A stretch of DNA of 64,000 bases from Lacipirellula limnantheis (GCF_007746075.1 NZ_CP036339.1:3625786-3689785), one strand, 5' to 3'. Numbered from the stretch's first letter, positions 35,749 through 45,141 are shown. The notes: generated by a model from the sequence alone, not told the origin. Numbers and translations: made by a program.

Positions 35749-36048
35749 CGCAATCGCATATTGCGGAGGCTTCGCTGACGCAGCCTGACGGGGTTGAAAC
35801 CCCGGCGACTGCAGCGGCAGAGCCCTCGCGGAGGATAAGGATTGGTGCGGGAGAGAACGCCCCTCGCCGACCCATCCGTGAAATCCGGCCGAGAACCAAG
35901 TTGTAGGCTAAACTGGCCGGGCTAATACGTCAACGACAGGAGGCGTAGGTAAGGGATCAGGAAACCCCCGTTGCCACGCCTGCCGGTAGGAGCGGTCGTA
36001 GCGTACACTTACTCGGCTCCAATTCGCCCGCCGACCACCGCTATCGAC
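35749..36048. other. 300-base divergent gap between rnc and mgtE
   Basis: Must hold promoters for both genes. On the rnc side a 6-base hairpin with a TGAA tetraloop (CGGGGT/ACCCCG, 35789-35804) lies about 40 bases before the start. On the mgtE side a possible structured leader lies at 35939-35984 (listed separately). No match to the conserved M-box magnesium riboswitch core was recognised. Nothing coding is supported. Confidence 0.45.
35939..35984 (+). promoter_or_regulatory. possible structured leader of mgtE
   Basis: AGGCGT (35941-35946) pairs perfectly with ACGCCT (35976-35981). The flanking GG (35939-35940) can pair with CC (35983-35984) across a single bulged G. Inside, GGG (35953-35955) can pair with CCC (35965-35967). 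It begins about 110 bases before the chosen mgtE start. This is a fold noticed by eye, with no family match. Confidence 0.3.
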
Positions 36049-37410
36049 ATGATCAACACCCTCCTACTCCCCGAGCTCCGGGAAATGCTCGCTGCGGACG
36101 ACCGCGCCGGGTTGGAGGACTTCTGCGCGGCGATGCATCCTGCCCGGGCTGCCGAGTTCATGCAGGGCCTGACGCCCGCTGAAACCTGGGCCGTGCTGCA
36201 GGCCGCTGAGCCGGCGGAGCGGGTCGAGATATTCGAGTACCTCGATGAAGCGCGGCAGGTAGAAATTCTCGAAACGGCCGCCCCCGAAGAGACGAGCCAG
36301 GTTATCGCTAACATGGCGCCCGACGACCGCGTCGACTTGCTGAAGCTTGTCGACCCGGCGGCCGTCGAACGCCTGCTGCCGCTTGTTCCGACCGAAGAAC
36401 GTCGCGACATTAATCGCCTCAGTCTCTATCCGGAGGGGACGGCCGGCTCGCTGATGACGACCAACGTCGCGCGACTTTCGGAGTCGGTGACGGTGGGCGA
36501 CGCGTTGAAGGAGATTGCCCTTCAGACCCAAAATCACGAAACAATTTACTACATCTACGTCGTCGATGGCGAAAACCATCTTCGCGGCCTGATCACCGCT
36601 CGCCAGTTGCTGATGCACTTGGGGACGCCGGACGAGCTGGTCACCGATCTGATGCAGCGCGACCTCGTCACGGTCGAAGCGACCGACGATCAGGAAGCAG
36701 TCGCGTCGAAGGTGGCAGACTACAATTTCATGGCGATCCCGGTGGTGGACCATGAGCACCATCTGGTTGGCATCATTACGCACGACGACGTCATTGACGT
36801 CTTGCGGGAAGAGGCCGAGGAAGATGCCTATCGCGCGGGCGCAATTGCCCCGTTGGAGGAGAGTTATCTTAGCACTCCCATCCATACGTTATCGTGGAAG
36901 CGCGGCATGTGGCTCAGCGCATTGTTGGCGGCGTCGTTTCTGACCGTCTTCGCTCTCAAGTCGTTCAATAAAACGTTGGACGCGGTCGGGTGGCTGGCGC
37001 TCTTTTTACCGCTGATTGTGTCGTGCGGCGGAAATTCGGGAGGTCAGTCGGCGACGTTGGTGATTACCGCGTTGACGAGCGGCGATCTGACGATCAAGGA
37101 CTGGTGGCGCGTGCTGCGGCGCGAACTCTCGATGGGATTGCTGCTTGGAGCGTGGCTCGGCAGCATTGCATACGTCGGGGCGCTGCTGGTCGTTGACGAG
37201 CCGACGGCCGGTGAGTTGCTTGTCATTCCGATCACGCTGCTCTTGGTCGTCACCTGCAGTACGATCGTCGGGGGCGCCTTGCCGCTAATCTTCCGGCGGT
37301 TGGGACTCGATCCGGCGCTCATGAGCAACCCGTTTGTCGCGGGCATCATCGACATCACTGGAATTCTGATTTACCTGACCGTATGCATCACGCTGCTGGA
37401 AGGCATTTAA
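36049..37410 (+). CDS. mgtE: magnesium transporter MgtE
   Basis: A 453-residue Mg2+ channel/transporter, the usual family length with start ATG 36049 (MINTLLLPELREML); a 26-residue upstream extension is not family-like. The N domain (about 1-125) includes LEYLDEARQ-like helices, with FEYLDEARQVEIL. Two CBS domains follow (about 130-255) with ITARQLLMHLGTPDE and GIITHDDVIDVL. About five transmembrane helices (about 285-450) carry the conserved pore block LPLIVSCGGNSGGQSATLV and the closing ALMSNPFVAGIIDITGILIYL. CBS and N domains gate the channel by sensing cytoplasmic Mg2+ in characterised members. Confidence 0.95.
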   Translation: MINTLLLPELREMLAADDRAGLEDFCAAMHPARAAEFMQGLTPAETWAVLQAAEPAERVEIFEYLDEARQVEILETAAPEETSQVIANMAPDDRVDLLKLVDPAAVERLLPLVPTEERRDINRLSLYPEGTAGSLMTTNVARLSESVTVGDALKEIALQTQNHETIYYIYVVDGENHLRGLITARQLLMHLGTPDELVTDLMQRDLVTVEATDDQEAVASKVADYNFMAIPVVDHEHHLVGIITHDDVIDVLREEAEEDAYRAGAIAPLEESYLSTPIHTLSWKRGMWLSALLAASFLTVFALKSFNKTLDAVGWLALFLPLIVSCGGNSGGQSATLVITALTSGDLTIKDWWRVLRRELSMGLLLGAWLGSIAYVGALLVVDEPTAGELLVIPITLLLVVTCSTIVGGALPLIFRRLGLDPALMSNPFVAGIIDITGILIYLTVCITLLEGI

Positions 37411-37439
37411 AGTAGACGGCGCGGCGTTCTCGACGTCCC

Positions 37440-37775
37440 TCAAACGTCGAGCACCGGCTGACCTACATACAGCTGCAGCACCTGACTCTGGACCTTGATT
37501 GCCCGAATCAGCACCCAGACCTGTTCTTGAGAGAATTTCTCGGGGTCTGAGCCGGCCAGTTCTTCCAGTTCCTGCGTCATCGCCGCATGCTGGTCAGTGG
37601 CCAGTTGGAGCTTCAGCGACGTCTGCTGGCAAGCGGCTTTCAATCGATCGTCACTGTCAAGCGACATGAGCTCGGAGTGGTGGTTAGCCAGCAGCAAACA
37701 GATACGGGCGACGTCTTGTGCGGACGCACCCGGTTCCAATAGTTTCACGCGGCGAGCTAATTCGTGGCAGGTCAT
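37440..37775 (-). CDS. hypothetical helical protein
   Basis: A 111-residue soluble protein. The start ATG 37773-37775 ([22 protein letters not shown]) is supported by AGGAG 10 bases upstream; longer frames lack a site. The sequence is nearly all helical with two predicted amphipathic helices ([40 protein letters not shown]) and ends with [17 protein letters not shown]. No domain is recognised. It is convergent with mgtE and divergent from pdxJ. Confidence 0.6.
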   Translation of the reverse strand: MTCHELARRVKLLEPGASAQDVARICLLLANHHSELMSLDSDDRLKAACQQTSLKLQLATDQHAAMTQELEELAGSDPEKFSQEQVWVLIRAIKVQSQVLQLYVGQPVLDV

Positions 37776-38132
37776 GGCGCAAATTCTCCTAGGCCGGAAG
37801 GGGCGTCGAGAAGAGGCGGACGGGCGGCGGTTCATAAATGCTCTGGGGAACCTTACGTCACGAACCCGCGGTCCTTCGGGAGGGTCTCTGGCGACATGCC
37901 CTGCGTAGGGGCCGACGGACGCATCGCGCCGGTTATGCGACGCTCGCCGCCGCTGGACAATGGCCCTGTTGCCCCCGTACAACGGGCGATGTCCCGCCCC
38001 GGCGACGGCCAGCCATCGTCCGTTGCGTTTCCGAAACATCATGTCGGGCATGCCGTTTTCGAACCGAAGTGCGGCAATTTTAGGCGCCCGGCGCCCGCGG
38101 CGCCCTCCGTTATCCTGCGATTGAGAACCCCC
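37776..38132. other. 357-base divergent gap upstream of pdxJ
   Basis: Contains several short G+C-rich palindromes, the most striking being overlapping GGCGCC-type sites at 38083-38104 about 30 bases before the pdxJ start. I looked for RNase P, SRP and tmRNA core motifs and recognised none. Long frames crossing it are unlikely to be coding. Confidence 0.4.
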
Positions 38133-38858
38133 ATGGCACTCCTCGGCGTCAACATCGATCATGTGGCCACCGTGCGCGAAGCTCGCAAGACGAATGAGCC
38201 CGATCCCGTTTGGGCGGCGTCGCTGGCCGAACTAGGGGGTGCCGACGGTATTACGCTTCATCTGCGCGAGGACCGCCGCCACATTCAGGAACGCGACCTC
38301 CACTTGCTGAGCCAGACCGTGACCGTGAAGCTCAATCTGGAAGTGGCCTGCGACGACGAGGTGGTCAAGATTGCCTGCGCGGCGAAGCCATTCCAGGCCA
38401 CGCTGGTTCCCGAACGTCGCGAGGAGGTGACGACGGAGGGGGGGCTCGACGTCGTCGGACAGAAGGCCCGTGTTGGCGACGCCATCAAGCGACTCCGCGA
38501 TGCGGGCGTCGTGGTGAGCTTGTTTCTCGATCCTGATCCAAAGCAAATCGACGCCGGCGTTGCGCTCGGCGCCGAAGCGGTTGAACTGCATACAGGCGCC
38601 TATGCGCATGCAACCGCGAAGTTCGCCGGTGAAGCCGAACTCGCCTCCCTGATCGCCGCTTCCAAGCACGTCGTCGACGCCGGACTGACGCTCCACTCGG
38701 GCCACGGCCTCACCTACCGGAACGTGAAACCAGTGGCGGCTATACCGCAGATGTGCGAGCTAAACATCGGGCATAGCATCATCGCCCGCGCGATCATGGT
38801 CGGGCTGGAGCAGGCGGTGAGGGACATGAAGCGCCTGATTGATTCCTGTCGCGACTGA
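38133..38858 (+). CDS. pdxJ: pyridoxine 5'-phosphate synthase
   Basis: A 241-residue cytoplasmic TIM-barrel enzyme that condenses 1-deoxy-D-xylulose 5-phosphate with 3-amino-2-oxopropyl phosphate to give pyridoxine 5'-phosphate. The start [20 protein letters not shown] is the normal N-terminus, so an upstream in-frame extension is rejected. Conserved blocks: [68 protein letters not shown] and [17 protein letters not shown]. Length matches the family. It appears monocistronic. Confidence 0.97.
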   Translation: MALLGVNIDHVATVREARKTNEPDPVWAASLAELGGADGITLHLREDRRHIQERDLHLLSQTVTVKLNLEVACDDEVVKIACAAKPFQATLVPERREEVTTEGGLDVVGQKARVGDAIKRLRDAGVVVSLFLDPDPKQIDAGVALGAEAVELHTGAYAHATAKFAGEAELASLIAASKHVVDAGLTLHSGHGLTYRNVKPVAAIPQMCELNIGHSIIARAIMVGLEQAVRDMKRLIDSCRD

Positions 38859-39091
38859 TTCGCGCAATAGATCGGCTCCGCTGCGCATTTGGCCTCGCTC
38901 CCGAGCTCGACTAAACAGTGGTCTCGCGCGGTTGACGGTTTGCGGGGGTCCGCTTTCTCGGAGCGCGGCACGTTGTCGTTGTTCCGTATCGTTGTTCCGC
39001 GTCGAGCCGCAAGGCATAATGACTGGAATCGGTGGATCGCGTCTCGAACACCTCTAATGATTTGACTTCCTGTTGAGAAAGTGAGCGAGTG

Positions 39092-40786
39092 ATGCCCTTG
39101 GTGACTGCGTTTTGGCGGAAATCTGTCGTTGCTCTAGCGACGATCGGCTTTTTGGCGTCTCCTGTCGTCGATGCAGCCCAAGTTGGCGTGTGGAACTTTA
39201 ACAATTCGCTCAGCAACGCCATCGGCGGGAAATCGTCCCTCGCGGTGGCCGGAGGATGGACGCCGTCGTACGTTAGCGAAACCATCGCGGGCTCGCCGGC
39301 GACCGTGCTCTCGTTCCCGCAGTTCGCGCCTGGCGAATCGATCGACATGCCGAACGACGCCAACACGAACGGTCCAGGAGGCACGCCGACGCGTAATCAA
39401 TGGTCGATTGTAATGGACGTTAAGTTTCCCGTCCTCAACTCGTTCACGGCGTTATGGGAGACAGGAACAATCGGCGGAAGCGACGGCGACTACTTCATCA
39501 ACGGCTCGGGCGGCGTCGGTATTGCCGCGCAGTACGGCGGGTTCATCCCGGCGGATACCTGGACACGACTCGCCGTCACGGTCGATACGGTCACCAACCC
39601 CAACGAATACACCATCAATGGATACATCGACGGTTCCTATGTGGCGACTGCGGTCACCGGAGTCGCCCCGGGAGGTCGCCAGGCGGTGCGATCGTTCCTT
39701 CACCTATTTGCCGACGAAGACGGCGAAACGTCTGCGGGATTGGTTAATAGCGTTGCCTTCTACGGCTCGGTCCTGAGCGATAGCGACGTAAGCGCACTTG
39801 GCGGGCCGACGGCCGCGGGAATTGCATCGTCGCCCAATCAAGCGGGACTGTGGAATCTCAACAACGGCTTGAATAACTCCATCGCCGGCAAGGCGGCGAT
39901 GGCAGCCATCGGCGGGTGGACGCCGACCTATTTGAACGACACCATCGCCGGCTCCCCTGCCACAGTGCTCTCATTCCCGGCGTTCACGAATACCCAGTCG
40001 CTCGACATGCCGAACCAGGCCATCCCGGACGACACGGGAATACCGACCACAACTAATTTGTGGTCGATTGTCATGGATGTGAAGTTTCCCACCCTGGGCG
40101 GATTCACTTCGCTCTTCAACTCCGATTCACTCGCCGCGGCTGATGGCGAATATTTCATCCGCGACGATTCCGGCGCGGGCCTTTTTGGCAGTCTCGGAAT
40201 TTCGGCGCAGTATGCGGGCGTGGTCGAGGCCGACAAGTGGACGCGCATCGCGGTGACGATCGACGGCGCCGGCGGGCAATATACCGTTAAAGGCTATGTC
40301 GACGGCGCTTTGGCAAGCACTTCGACGACTGGTACGGCGCCGAATGGCCGAGAGGCGATCATCGATATTTTGCATCTCTTCGGCGACGAGGATGGCGAAA
40401 CGTCTGCCGGATTGATCAATAGCTTGGCCTACTACGATGAAGTGCTCACTGCCGATGCGATTGCCGCTCTGGGCGCAGCCTCGGCGACCGGCATCCCCGT
40501 GGCCACGGCGAGTGACGCCGACTTCGACAATAACGGCGTCGTCGACGGCGCCGATTTCCTTCTGTGGCAGCGCGGGTTCGGGACGAACGGGACGAACGCC
40601 CAAGGCGATGCCGATGGCAACGGCCTGATCAACGCGGCTGACCTGGCGATTTGGAAGTCGAAGTTCGGCGGGGCGCCCTCGGTGGCGGCGGTCGGCTCGG
40701 TGCCGGAGCCGGCGGCGTGGGCGCTGGCCGCGGTGGCGGCGGCTGTTGCCGTCAGTTCGCGCAGACGGCGGCAAGCCTTCGCCTAG
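39092..40786 (+). CDS. duplicated LamG-like PEP-CTERM protein with dockerin-like repeat
   Basis: A 564-residue exported protein; ATG 39092 is used (a GTG overlaps just before it). After a signal peptide (about 1-28) come two homologous concanavalin/LamG-like domains, about 30-240 and 245-460. The repeats are obvious: VGVWNFNNSLSNAIGGKSSL against AGLWNLNNGLNNSIAGKAAM, and FLHLFADEDGETSAGLVNS against ILHLFGDEDGETSAGLINS. A dockerin-like pair (DFDNNGVVDGADFLLWQRG; DADGNGLINAADLAIWKSK) precedes the PEP-CTERM tag (VPEPAAWALAAVAAAVAVSSRRRRQ). A carbohydrate-binding surface protein is likely. It stands alone, about 230 bases after pdxJ. Confidence 0.85.
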   Translation: MPLVTAFWRKSVVALATIGFLASPVVDAAQVGVWNFNNSLSNAIGGKSSLAVAGGWTPSYVSETIAGSPATVLSFPQFAPGESIDMPNDANTNGPGGTPTRNQWSIVMDVKFPVLNSFTALWETGTIGGSDGDYFINGSGGVGIAAQYGGFIPADTWTRLAVTVDTVTNPNEYTINGYIDGSYVATAVTGVAPGGRQAVRSFLHLFADEDGETSAGLVNSVAFYGSVLSDSDVSALGGPTAAGIASSPNQAGLWNLNNGLNNSIAGKAAMAAIGGWTPTYLNDTIAGSPATVLSFPAFTNTQSLDMPNQAIPDDTGIPTTTNLWSIVMDVKFPTLGGFTSLFNSDSLAAADGEYFIRDDSGAGLFGSLGISAQYAGVVEADKWTRIAVTIDGAGGQYTVKGYVDGALASTSTTGTAPNGREAIIDILHLFGDEDGETSAGLINSLAYYDEVLTADAIAALGAASATGIPVATASDADFDNNGVVDGADFLLWQRGFGTNGTNAQGDADGNGLINAADLAIWKSKFGGAPSVAAVGSVPEPAAWALAAVAAAVAVSSRRRRQAFA

Positions 40787-40993
40787 GCGCGTGCTGCAGG
40801 CGATCTCAAGCTGTAAAGTCTCAGTCGGCCGGTTTGACTCCGGGGGCGCCGCCGCCGGGAGTGCTGCGCGCAGCGGTCTATCAAGCCGCATTGCAGAAAG
40901 CTACTCCCCCAAGGATGATGGTGAATCCTGTCCAGCGTGACGTGACGCAACGAGCGCAGCATTGGACAGATTGACCATCGACTGCTCTGAGTG

Positions 40994-42844
40994 ATGTCGC
41001 AATTCAGTCCGGCCCGCGCCCACTCGTCAGCGAGAGGCGCCAACGCTGATCCTTCGCTTCCGCGCTGGAAGCGGCGGCTCTACACGCTTGTGCCGGCGCT
41101 TGATTCGCTGCGCACGTACAAGCCAGACACCTTTCGCCGCGATCTCTTCGCGGGCGTCACCGTGGCTGCGGTCGCCGTCCCGCAGGCGATGGCGTACGCC
41201 AGCATCTTTGGGATGCCGGTGCAGTATGGACTGTATACCGCCATCGTGATGACGGCAGTCGGGGCGCTGCTCGACTCGTCGAAGCAACTGATCAATGGCC
41301 CGACGAACGCGATCTCGATCGCGATGCTTAGTGCGCTGGCGTTCGTGCCGGCCGATCAGCGCATCTCCGCGGCCATCCTGATGGCGACCCTGATTGGATT
41401 GTTCCAGACGGGCATCACGCTGCTGCGGCTCGGCGATCTGTCGCGGTTCATTTCGCATGCTGTGATCGTGGGGTTTACTGCCGGCGCGTCGGTGCTGCTG
41501 GTGCTCGACCAACTCAAGAACGTGCTCGGCCTGAAAGCCCAAGGCGAACATCACGATCACTTCGTGAAGCGGTTCGTAATGACGCTCTATTATGGCGGGC
41601 CGGTCCATTTGCCGACGTTGTACGTCGCTCTCGGCACGATCGCCGTTGCGCTCGGCCTGCGTTGGATTAACCGCCGCTTTCGTTGGGCGCTGCCGGAATT
41701 GTTGCTGGCAATTGCCGCGGCGGCGTTCGCCGTTTGGCACTGGGATTTGGCTGCGGAGGGGGTGAAACTCATCGACAAGGTTCCGCGGACGTTGCCGCGG
41801 TTTCAGGCGCCCTCCTGGGACTGGTCGCTCGTGCGAGAATTAGCGCCCAGCGCCGCTGCCGTCGGCATGCTGGGCCTGCTAGAAGCGATCGCCATGGCCA
41901 AGAGCATCGCCGCCAAGACGGGCCAAAAACTTGACATCAACCAGCAGTGCCTCAGCGAAGGGGTCGCCAACCTTGCGGGCAGTTTCTTTCAATGCTTTCC
42001 AGGCTCAGGGTCGTTGACCCGTTCCTACATCAATCACCAGGCGGGCGCCGCCACGCAATGGTCCGGCGTGATCTGCGCCGCAATGGTCGCCCTCACCATC
42101 CTGGCATTTGCGCCGCTGGCTCAGTTCATTCCGAAGGCAGCGCTTGCTGGCGTCCTGATGGTGACCGCGACGAGAATGGTCGACGTCGTCGGAATCCGCT
42201 ACCACTGCCGCGCCACCCGTTTCGACGCTGCCATCGTGGCGGCCACGGCGCTCTCCGCCGTGCTGGTATCGGTAGAGTTTTGCATCCTGGTTGGTACGAT
42301 TCTTTCATTTCTGATGTATGTGCCGCGGGCCGCCCGCGTCGAAATGAACGAGTTAGTCATCGCCGAGGGCCATCGCATTCGGGAACGAAATGCCGCCGAT
42401 GTGCCATGCGATCGGATGCGCATATTCAATTTCGAGGGAGAGCTCTTTTTCGGCTCTTCCCCGGAGTTCGAGTCGCACCTGGAGCGGGTTGAAGAGGAAA
42501 TCGACGACGGGCTCCGCATTCTCATTCTGCGCGTCAAGTATCTCCGCAATCCCGACGCCGTATGCATGCACCTGCTTGACGACTTTATTGCGCGAACCGA
42601 ATCTCGCGGCATTGTCGTCGTCCTCGCCGGGGTGCGCGGCGGATTCTACCACACGCTGGAGAAGGTGGGTATTGTCGATCGCTTGGGAGATCAGCGAGTT
42701 TTCCGCGAGGGATCGCAACTGTGGACGAGCACTGCGGCTGCCGTCGAATGGGCTCATGCGGAGCTCCGCGACGACCTCTGCGCATCGTGCCCCCAGCGCG
42801 ATCGAGACGCGAGCGCGAACAAAGAATGGCACTTCACGATCTAG
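40994..42844 (+). CDS. SulP-family anion transporter with STAS domain
   Basis: A 616-residue inner-membrane protein; ATG 40994, with a GTG immediately before it. The membrane domain (about 40-430) has the SulP core: DLFAGVTVAAVAVPQAMAYASIFGMPVQYGLY, then INGPTNAISIAML, then GSFFQCFPGSGSLTRSYINHQAGA. The cytoplasmic C-terminal STAS domain (about 470-600) includes MRIFNFEGELFFGSSPEFESHL. The substrate in this family is sulfate, bicarbonate or another anion and cannot be told here. The last 25 residues are Cys/Asp-rich (DDLCASCPQRDRD) and unusual. Monocistronic. Confidence 0.92.
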   Translation: MSQFSPARAHSSARGANADPSLPRWKRRLYTLVPALDSLRTYKPDTFRRDLFAGVTVAAVAVPQAMAYASIFGMPVQYGLYTAIVMTAVGALLDSSKQLINGPTNAISIAMLSALAFVPADQRISAAILMATLIGLFQTGITLLRLGDLSRFISHAVIVGFTAGASVLLVLDQLKNVLGLKAQGEHHDHFVKRFVMTLYYGGPVHLPTLYVALGTIAVALGLRWINRRFRWALPELLLAIAAAAFAVWHWDLAAEGVKLIDKVPRTLPRFQAPSWDWSLVRELAPSAAAVGMLGLLEAIAMAKSIAAKTGQKLDINQQCLSEGVANLAGSFFQCFPGSGSLTRSYINHQAGAATQWSGVICAAMVALTILAFAPLAQFIPKAALAGVLMVTATRMVDVVGIRYHCRATRFDAAIVAATALSAVLVSVEFCILVGTILSFLMYVPRAARVEMNELVIAEGHRIRERNAADVPCDRMRIFNFEGELFFGSSPEFESHLERVEEEIDDGLRILILRVKYLRNPDAVCMHLLDDFIARTESRGIVVVLAGVRGGFYHTLEKVGIVDRLGDQRVFREGSQLWTSTAAAVEWAHAELRDDLCASCPQRDRDASANKEWHFTI

Positions 42845-42950
42845 CGGACCTCGCTCGACGCCGCGTGAGGGGCCCCCGGCATCGCGATGAAAGGACTAGC
42901 CTGCCTCCGGCCAGATTGCTCGCACCGCGCAAACTGTCTAGCAGCTCGGG

Positions 42951-43274
42951 CTAACCGCGAATCGATTCCACGCACCTCTCCGCAACCCAATCGGGCAAGC
43001 CGTGCGCCTCGCTAAACCGTTGCACATAGGATTCAATCTCGCGGATGCGCGGCGGGAAGATGTCTCCCTGAACCAAAACATCCGCGCCGGGGTCAGCGTC
43101 AATATAGATTAGCGTGCGGCCATCGTCGTGGCGACGAACGATGAGCTTTTCGGCGACGTAGCCGCCGGTGCGGACGCTGGTCCGGCAGGCCGACCCGATT
43201 TCGGGCCAATCGGCAGGGTCAAGCTCGATTTTCAGCCCGCTCGACAGCCGGATGGTCATGATCCTTGACACCAT
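42951..43274 (-). CDS. hypothetical protein, about 107 residues
   Basis: I place the start at ATG 43272-43274 (MVSRIMTIRLSSGLKIELDP), where GGAG lies 5 bases upstream; in-frame ATGs at 43292 and 43259 are alternatives. The N-terminal part is beta-rich with alternating RHDDGRTLIYIDADPGADVLVQGDI; the C-terminal part is a helix pair. No recognised domain and no signal peptide. It is convergent with the SulP gene and divergent from the next gene. Confidence 0.6.
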   Translation of the reverse strand: MVSRIMTIRLSSGLKIELDPADWPEIGSACRTSVRTGGYVAEKLIVRRHDDGRTLIYIDADPGADVLVQGDIFPPRIREIESYVQRFSEAHGLPDWVAERCVESIRG

Positions 43275-43649
43275 ACTCCACTCCCCCTGCATGTGAGGCT
43301 CGAGGGTGATCCAGAAGAGATTGACATTCTATCAAGCTCGCCCGCGCGTCCAAACCAATTCGCGAAAACACTGCCGAAAACCTGACGTCGAATGATTCGC
43401 GATCCCGGAAATGTGCTGGTGTCAAGCAGACCGCAGGGTGCGTGCATTGCTTCCGGTGGTTTGACCTCGTCAGGGCGATCAACGGCTGATATGGTCACTC
43501 GTTCTATGTGCTGCGCGCCGGTAGGACGCGACAATCGGAGCTGACCGGTACAATCGACGACTCAGGCAGCGCGCCCTGCGCGACTGGCCTTGAGACCAGT
43601 CGGCAACGCGCAATTCATCAAGTGAATGCAGCTAGGAGCGAGGAGAGGG
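43275..43649. other. 375-base divergent gap
   Basis: Between two hypothetical genes. A stem GACTGG/CCAGTC (43582-43587 with 43596-43601), flanked by CGCG-rich complementary bases, lies about 50 bases before the plus-strand start and may be part of a leader. No gene is supported; several short minus-strand frames here have no family-like sequence. Confidence 0.35.
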
Positions 43650-44450
43650 ATGACGGAGACGGAGGGAGTTCAGGAACAGGTATCGTTGGGACAGATTCTC
43701 GCGCGGCAACTCCCGCCGCTCGATGCTCAATCGGCTGCGTCAGCTCCTCCAGTGGCTGGCGCCGCTACCCGTGCCATGAAGTGGCTCGGCGACGAGATCG
43801 GCAAACTGCTGGATGTGGCGAAGGGCGGCGATTGCGACGCTTTTCTCGCCGCATTCGAAGACGTCCGGCGGCGAGCCCGCGCTCTTGAGCCGGTAGTGCA
43901 GCAACTTCGCCCGCGGTGGGCGGCGTCGAGCTCTGCCGCAGCCGACGTCGGTGATGGCGGCGAAGCGGTCGGCCATCTGGCTCACTACCAATGGTGTCGA
44001 CAAGTGATTCTTACCGTCTGGGCCGCGGCGATGCCGAAAAAGCTTAAGGCGGCGATGGCCGCGAGCCACGGCGCGCTTGTCGATTTCGACGTCGCTCCGC
44101 TCAAGGCCCACTGGCCAAGCGTGCGGTCAGCGCTCGATGCTCTCCCTGAGGTTGATGCGACGAAGTTCCATGCCGCCATGGACGCGGAGTTGCGAACGAT
44201 GACGAACGCGCCAACGGTCGCTCCGGTTGCCAAGCCCAAGCCGGGTGAGATTCCTAAGGAACACCTCAGTCGTCCCATCGGCAAGGCGGAAGCGGCAAAA
44301 CTCCACTGCGGGTCGACGGTGCCGGATCCCGCGGCCTACTTTCGCGAGCTCGTCGAACAAAAGTTGATGAAGCCGCCGATCGTGAACGGCCGCAGCTTGC
44401 AGTTCGACGTCCGCGATTTTCCGGCGAGCAAGCGCGAGTCGATGCGATAA
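43650..44450 (+). CDS. hypothetical protein, 266 residues
   Basis: ATG 43650 (MTETEGVQEQVSLGQILARQ) is preceded by AGGAGAGGG, a strong ribosome-binding site; an upstream ATG at 43626 is less likely. The protein is soluble, Ala-rich and mostly helical to about residue 190, with a region HLAHYQWCRQVILTVWAAAMPKK. A basic/Pro linker (APVAKPKPGEIPKEHLSRP) leads to a C-terminal segment ending PIVNGRSLQFDVRDFPASKRESMR. No domain recognised. A 39-base gap to the DUF4112 gene suggests co-transcription. Confidence 0.6.
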   Translation: MTETEGVQEQVSLGQILARQLPPLDAQSAASAPPVAGAATRAMKWLGDEIGKLLDVAKGGDCDAFLAAFEDVRRRARALEPVVQQLRPRWAASSSAAADVGDGGEAVGHLAHYQWCRQVILTVWAAAMPKKLKAAMAASHGALVDFDVAPLKAHWPSVRSALDALPEVDATKFHAAMDAELRTMTNAPTVAPVAKPKPGEIPKEHLSRPIGKAEAAKLHCGSTVPDPAAYFRELVEQKLMKPPIVNGRSLQFDVRDFPASKRESMR

Positions 44451-44489
44451 GGCGCCGAAGGTGGTACACGGTTTGCCCCCTGAGGCCGC

Positions 44490-45017
44490 ATGAGCAAGCC
44501 GCAAAACACTCCAACGTCGGTCGCTGCCGAGCGGCTTCCAGAGCTCGCCCCTGAACTCGAACTTCTCGCCGCTTGGATGGACGGAGTCTTTCGCGTTCCA
44601 TTCGTCGGCTGGCGCTTCGGGCTCGACGCGATTCTGGGCCTGTTGCCGGGCGTTGGCGACACGGCTTCGTCCGTGGCATCGCTCTACATCCTGAGCGCCG
44701 CTCATCGCTACGGCGTGACGCGGGCAACGCTGCTGCGGATGGCCCTCAATGTGGTGCTCGACACGGTTGTCGGCGCGCTACCGCTAGTGGGAGACGTTTT
44801 CGACGTCTATTGGAAGTCGAATCAGCGAAACGTGGTGATTCTAAAGCGGCACATGCTCGCCGCTCAATCTGAACAAGGAAAGCTGCAGCGGACCGACCGA
44901 TGGTTCGTTGTGCTGTTGATCTGCCTGTTAGCCATGTTGATGATCGGCAGCATTGTCGTCGCAGCGATGTTGGTCACATGGCTTCTTGCCGCAATCTCAA
45001 ATTTCCTCCGCGGCTAA
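44490..45017 (+). CDS. DUF4112 membrane protein
   Basis: A 175-residue protein with the DUF4112 hallmark: LAAWMDGVFRVPFVGWRFGLDAILGLLPGVGD, then AHRYGVTRATLLRMALNVVLDTVVGALPLVGDVFDVYWKSNQRN. The two G-x-G-D turns (LPGVGD and LPLVGD) belong to the domain. The C-terminal VVLLICLLAMLMIGSIVVAAMLVTWLL is one or two transmembrane segments. Function is unknown in all relatives. Confidence 0.85.
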   Translation: MSKPQNTPTSVAAERLPELAPELELLAAWMDGVFRVPFVGWRFGLDAILGLLPGVGDTASSVASLYILSAAHRYGVTRATLLRMALNVVLDTVVGALPLVGDVFDVYWKSNQRNVVILKRHMLAAQSEQGKLQRTDRWFVVLLICLLAMLMIGSIVVAAMLVTWLLAAISNFLRG

Positions 45018-45043
45018 CGCCGTTGTTCGCGGTCGGCGCCCGA

Positions 45044-45072
45044 TTGCATGCCAGCCCCCGTCGTCGTATCAT
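45044..45072 (+). promoter_or_regulatory. predicted promoter of dapA
   Basis: TTGCAT (45044-45049) and TATCAT (45067-45072) are spaced by 17 bases. The predicted start is about 60 bases before the dapA ATG. AAGGAGA (45124-45130) serves as the ribosome-binding site. Confidence 0.5.
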
Positions 45073-45141
45073 TTCCCCCCACGGCGTATTTATGCGCCTT
45101 TCGTTAGTTGGCTTGCGCAAACTTAAGGAGAGTCCCGCTCG

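Noticed and set aside
35749..36048. M-box magnesium riboswitch upstream of mgtE
   Set aside because: The conserved M-box core segments were not recognised; only a small unrelated fold is present.
37776..38132. Housekeeping RNA (RNase P, SRP or tmRNA) in the G+C-rich gap upstream of pdxJ
   Set aside because: None of the conserved core motifs, such as GAGGAAAGTCCGGGC of RNase P RNA, is present on either strand.
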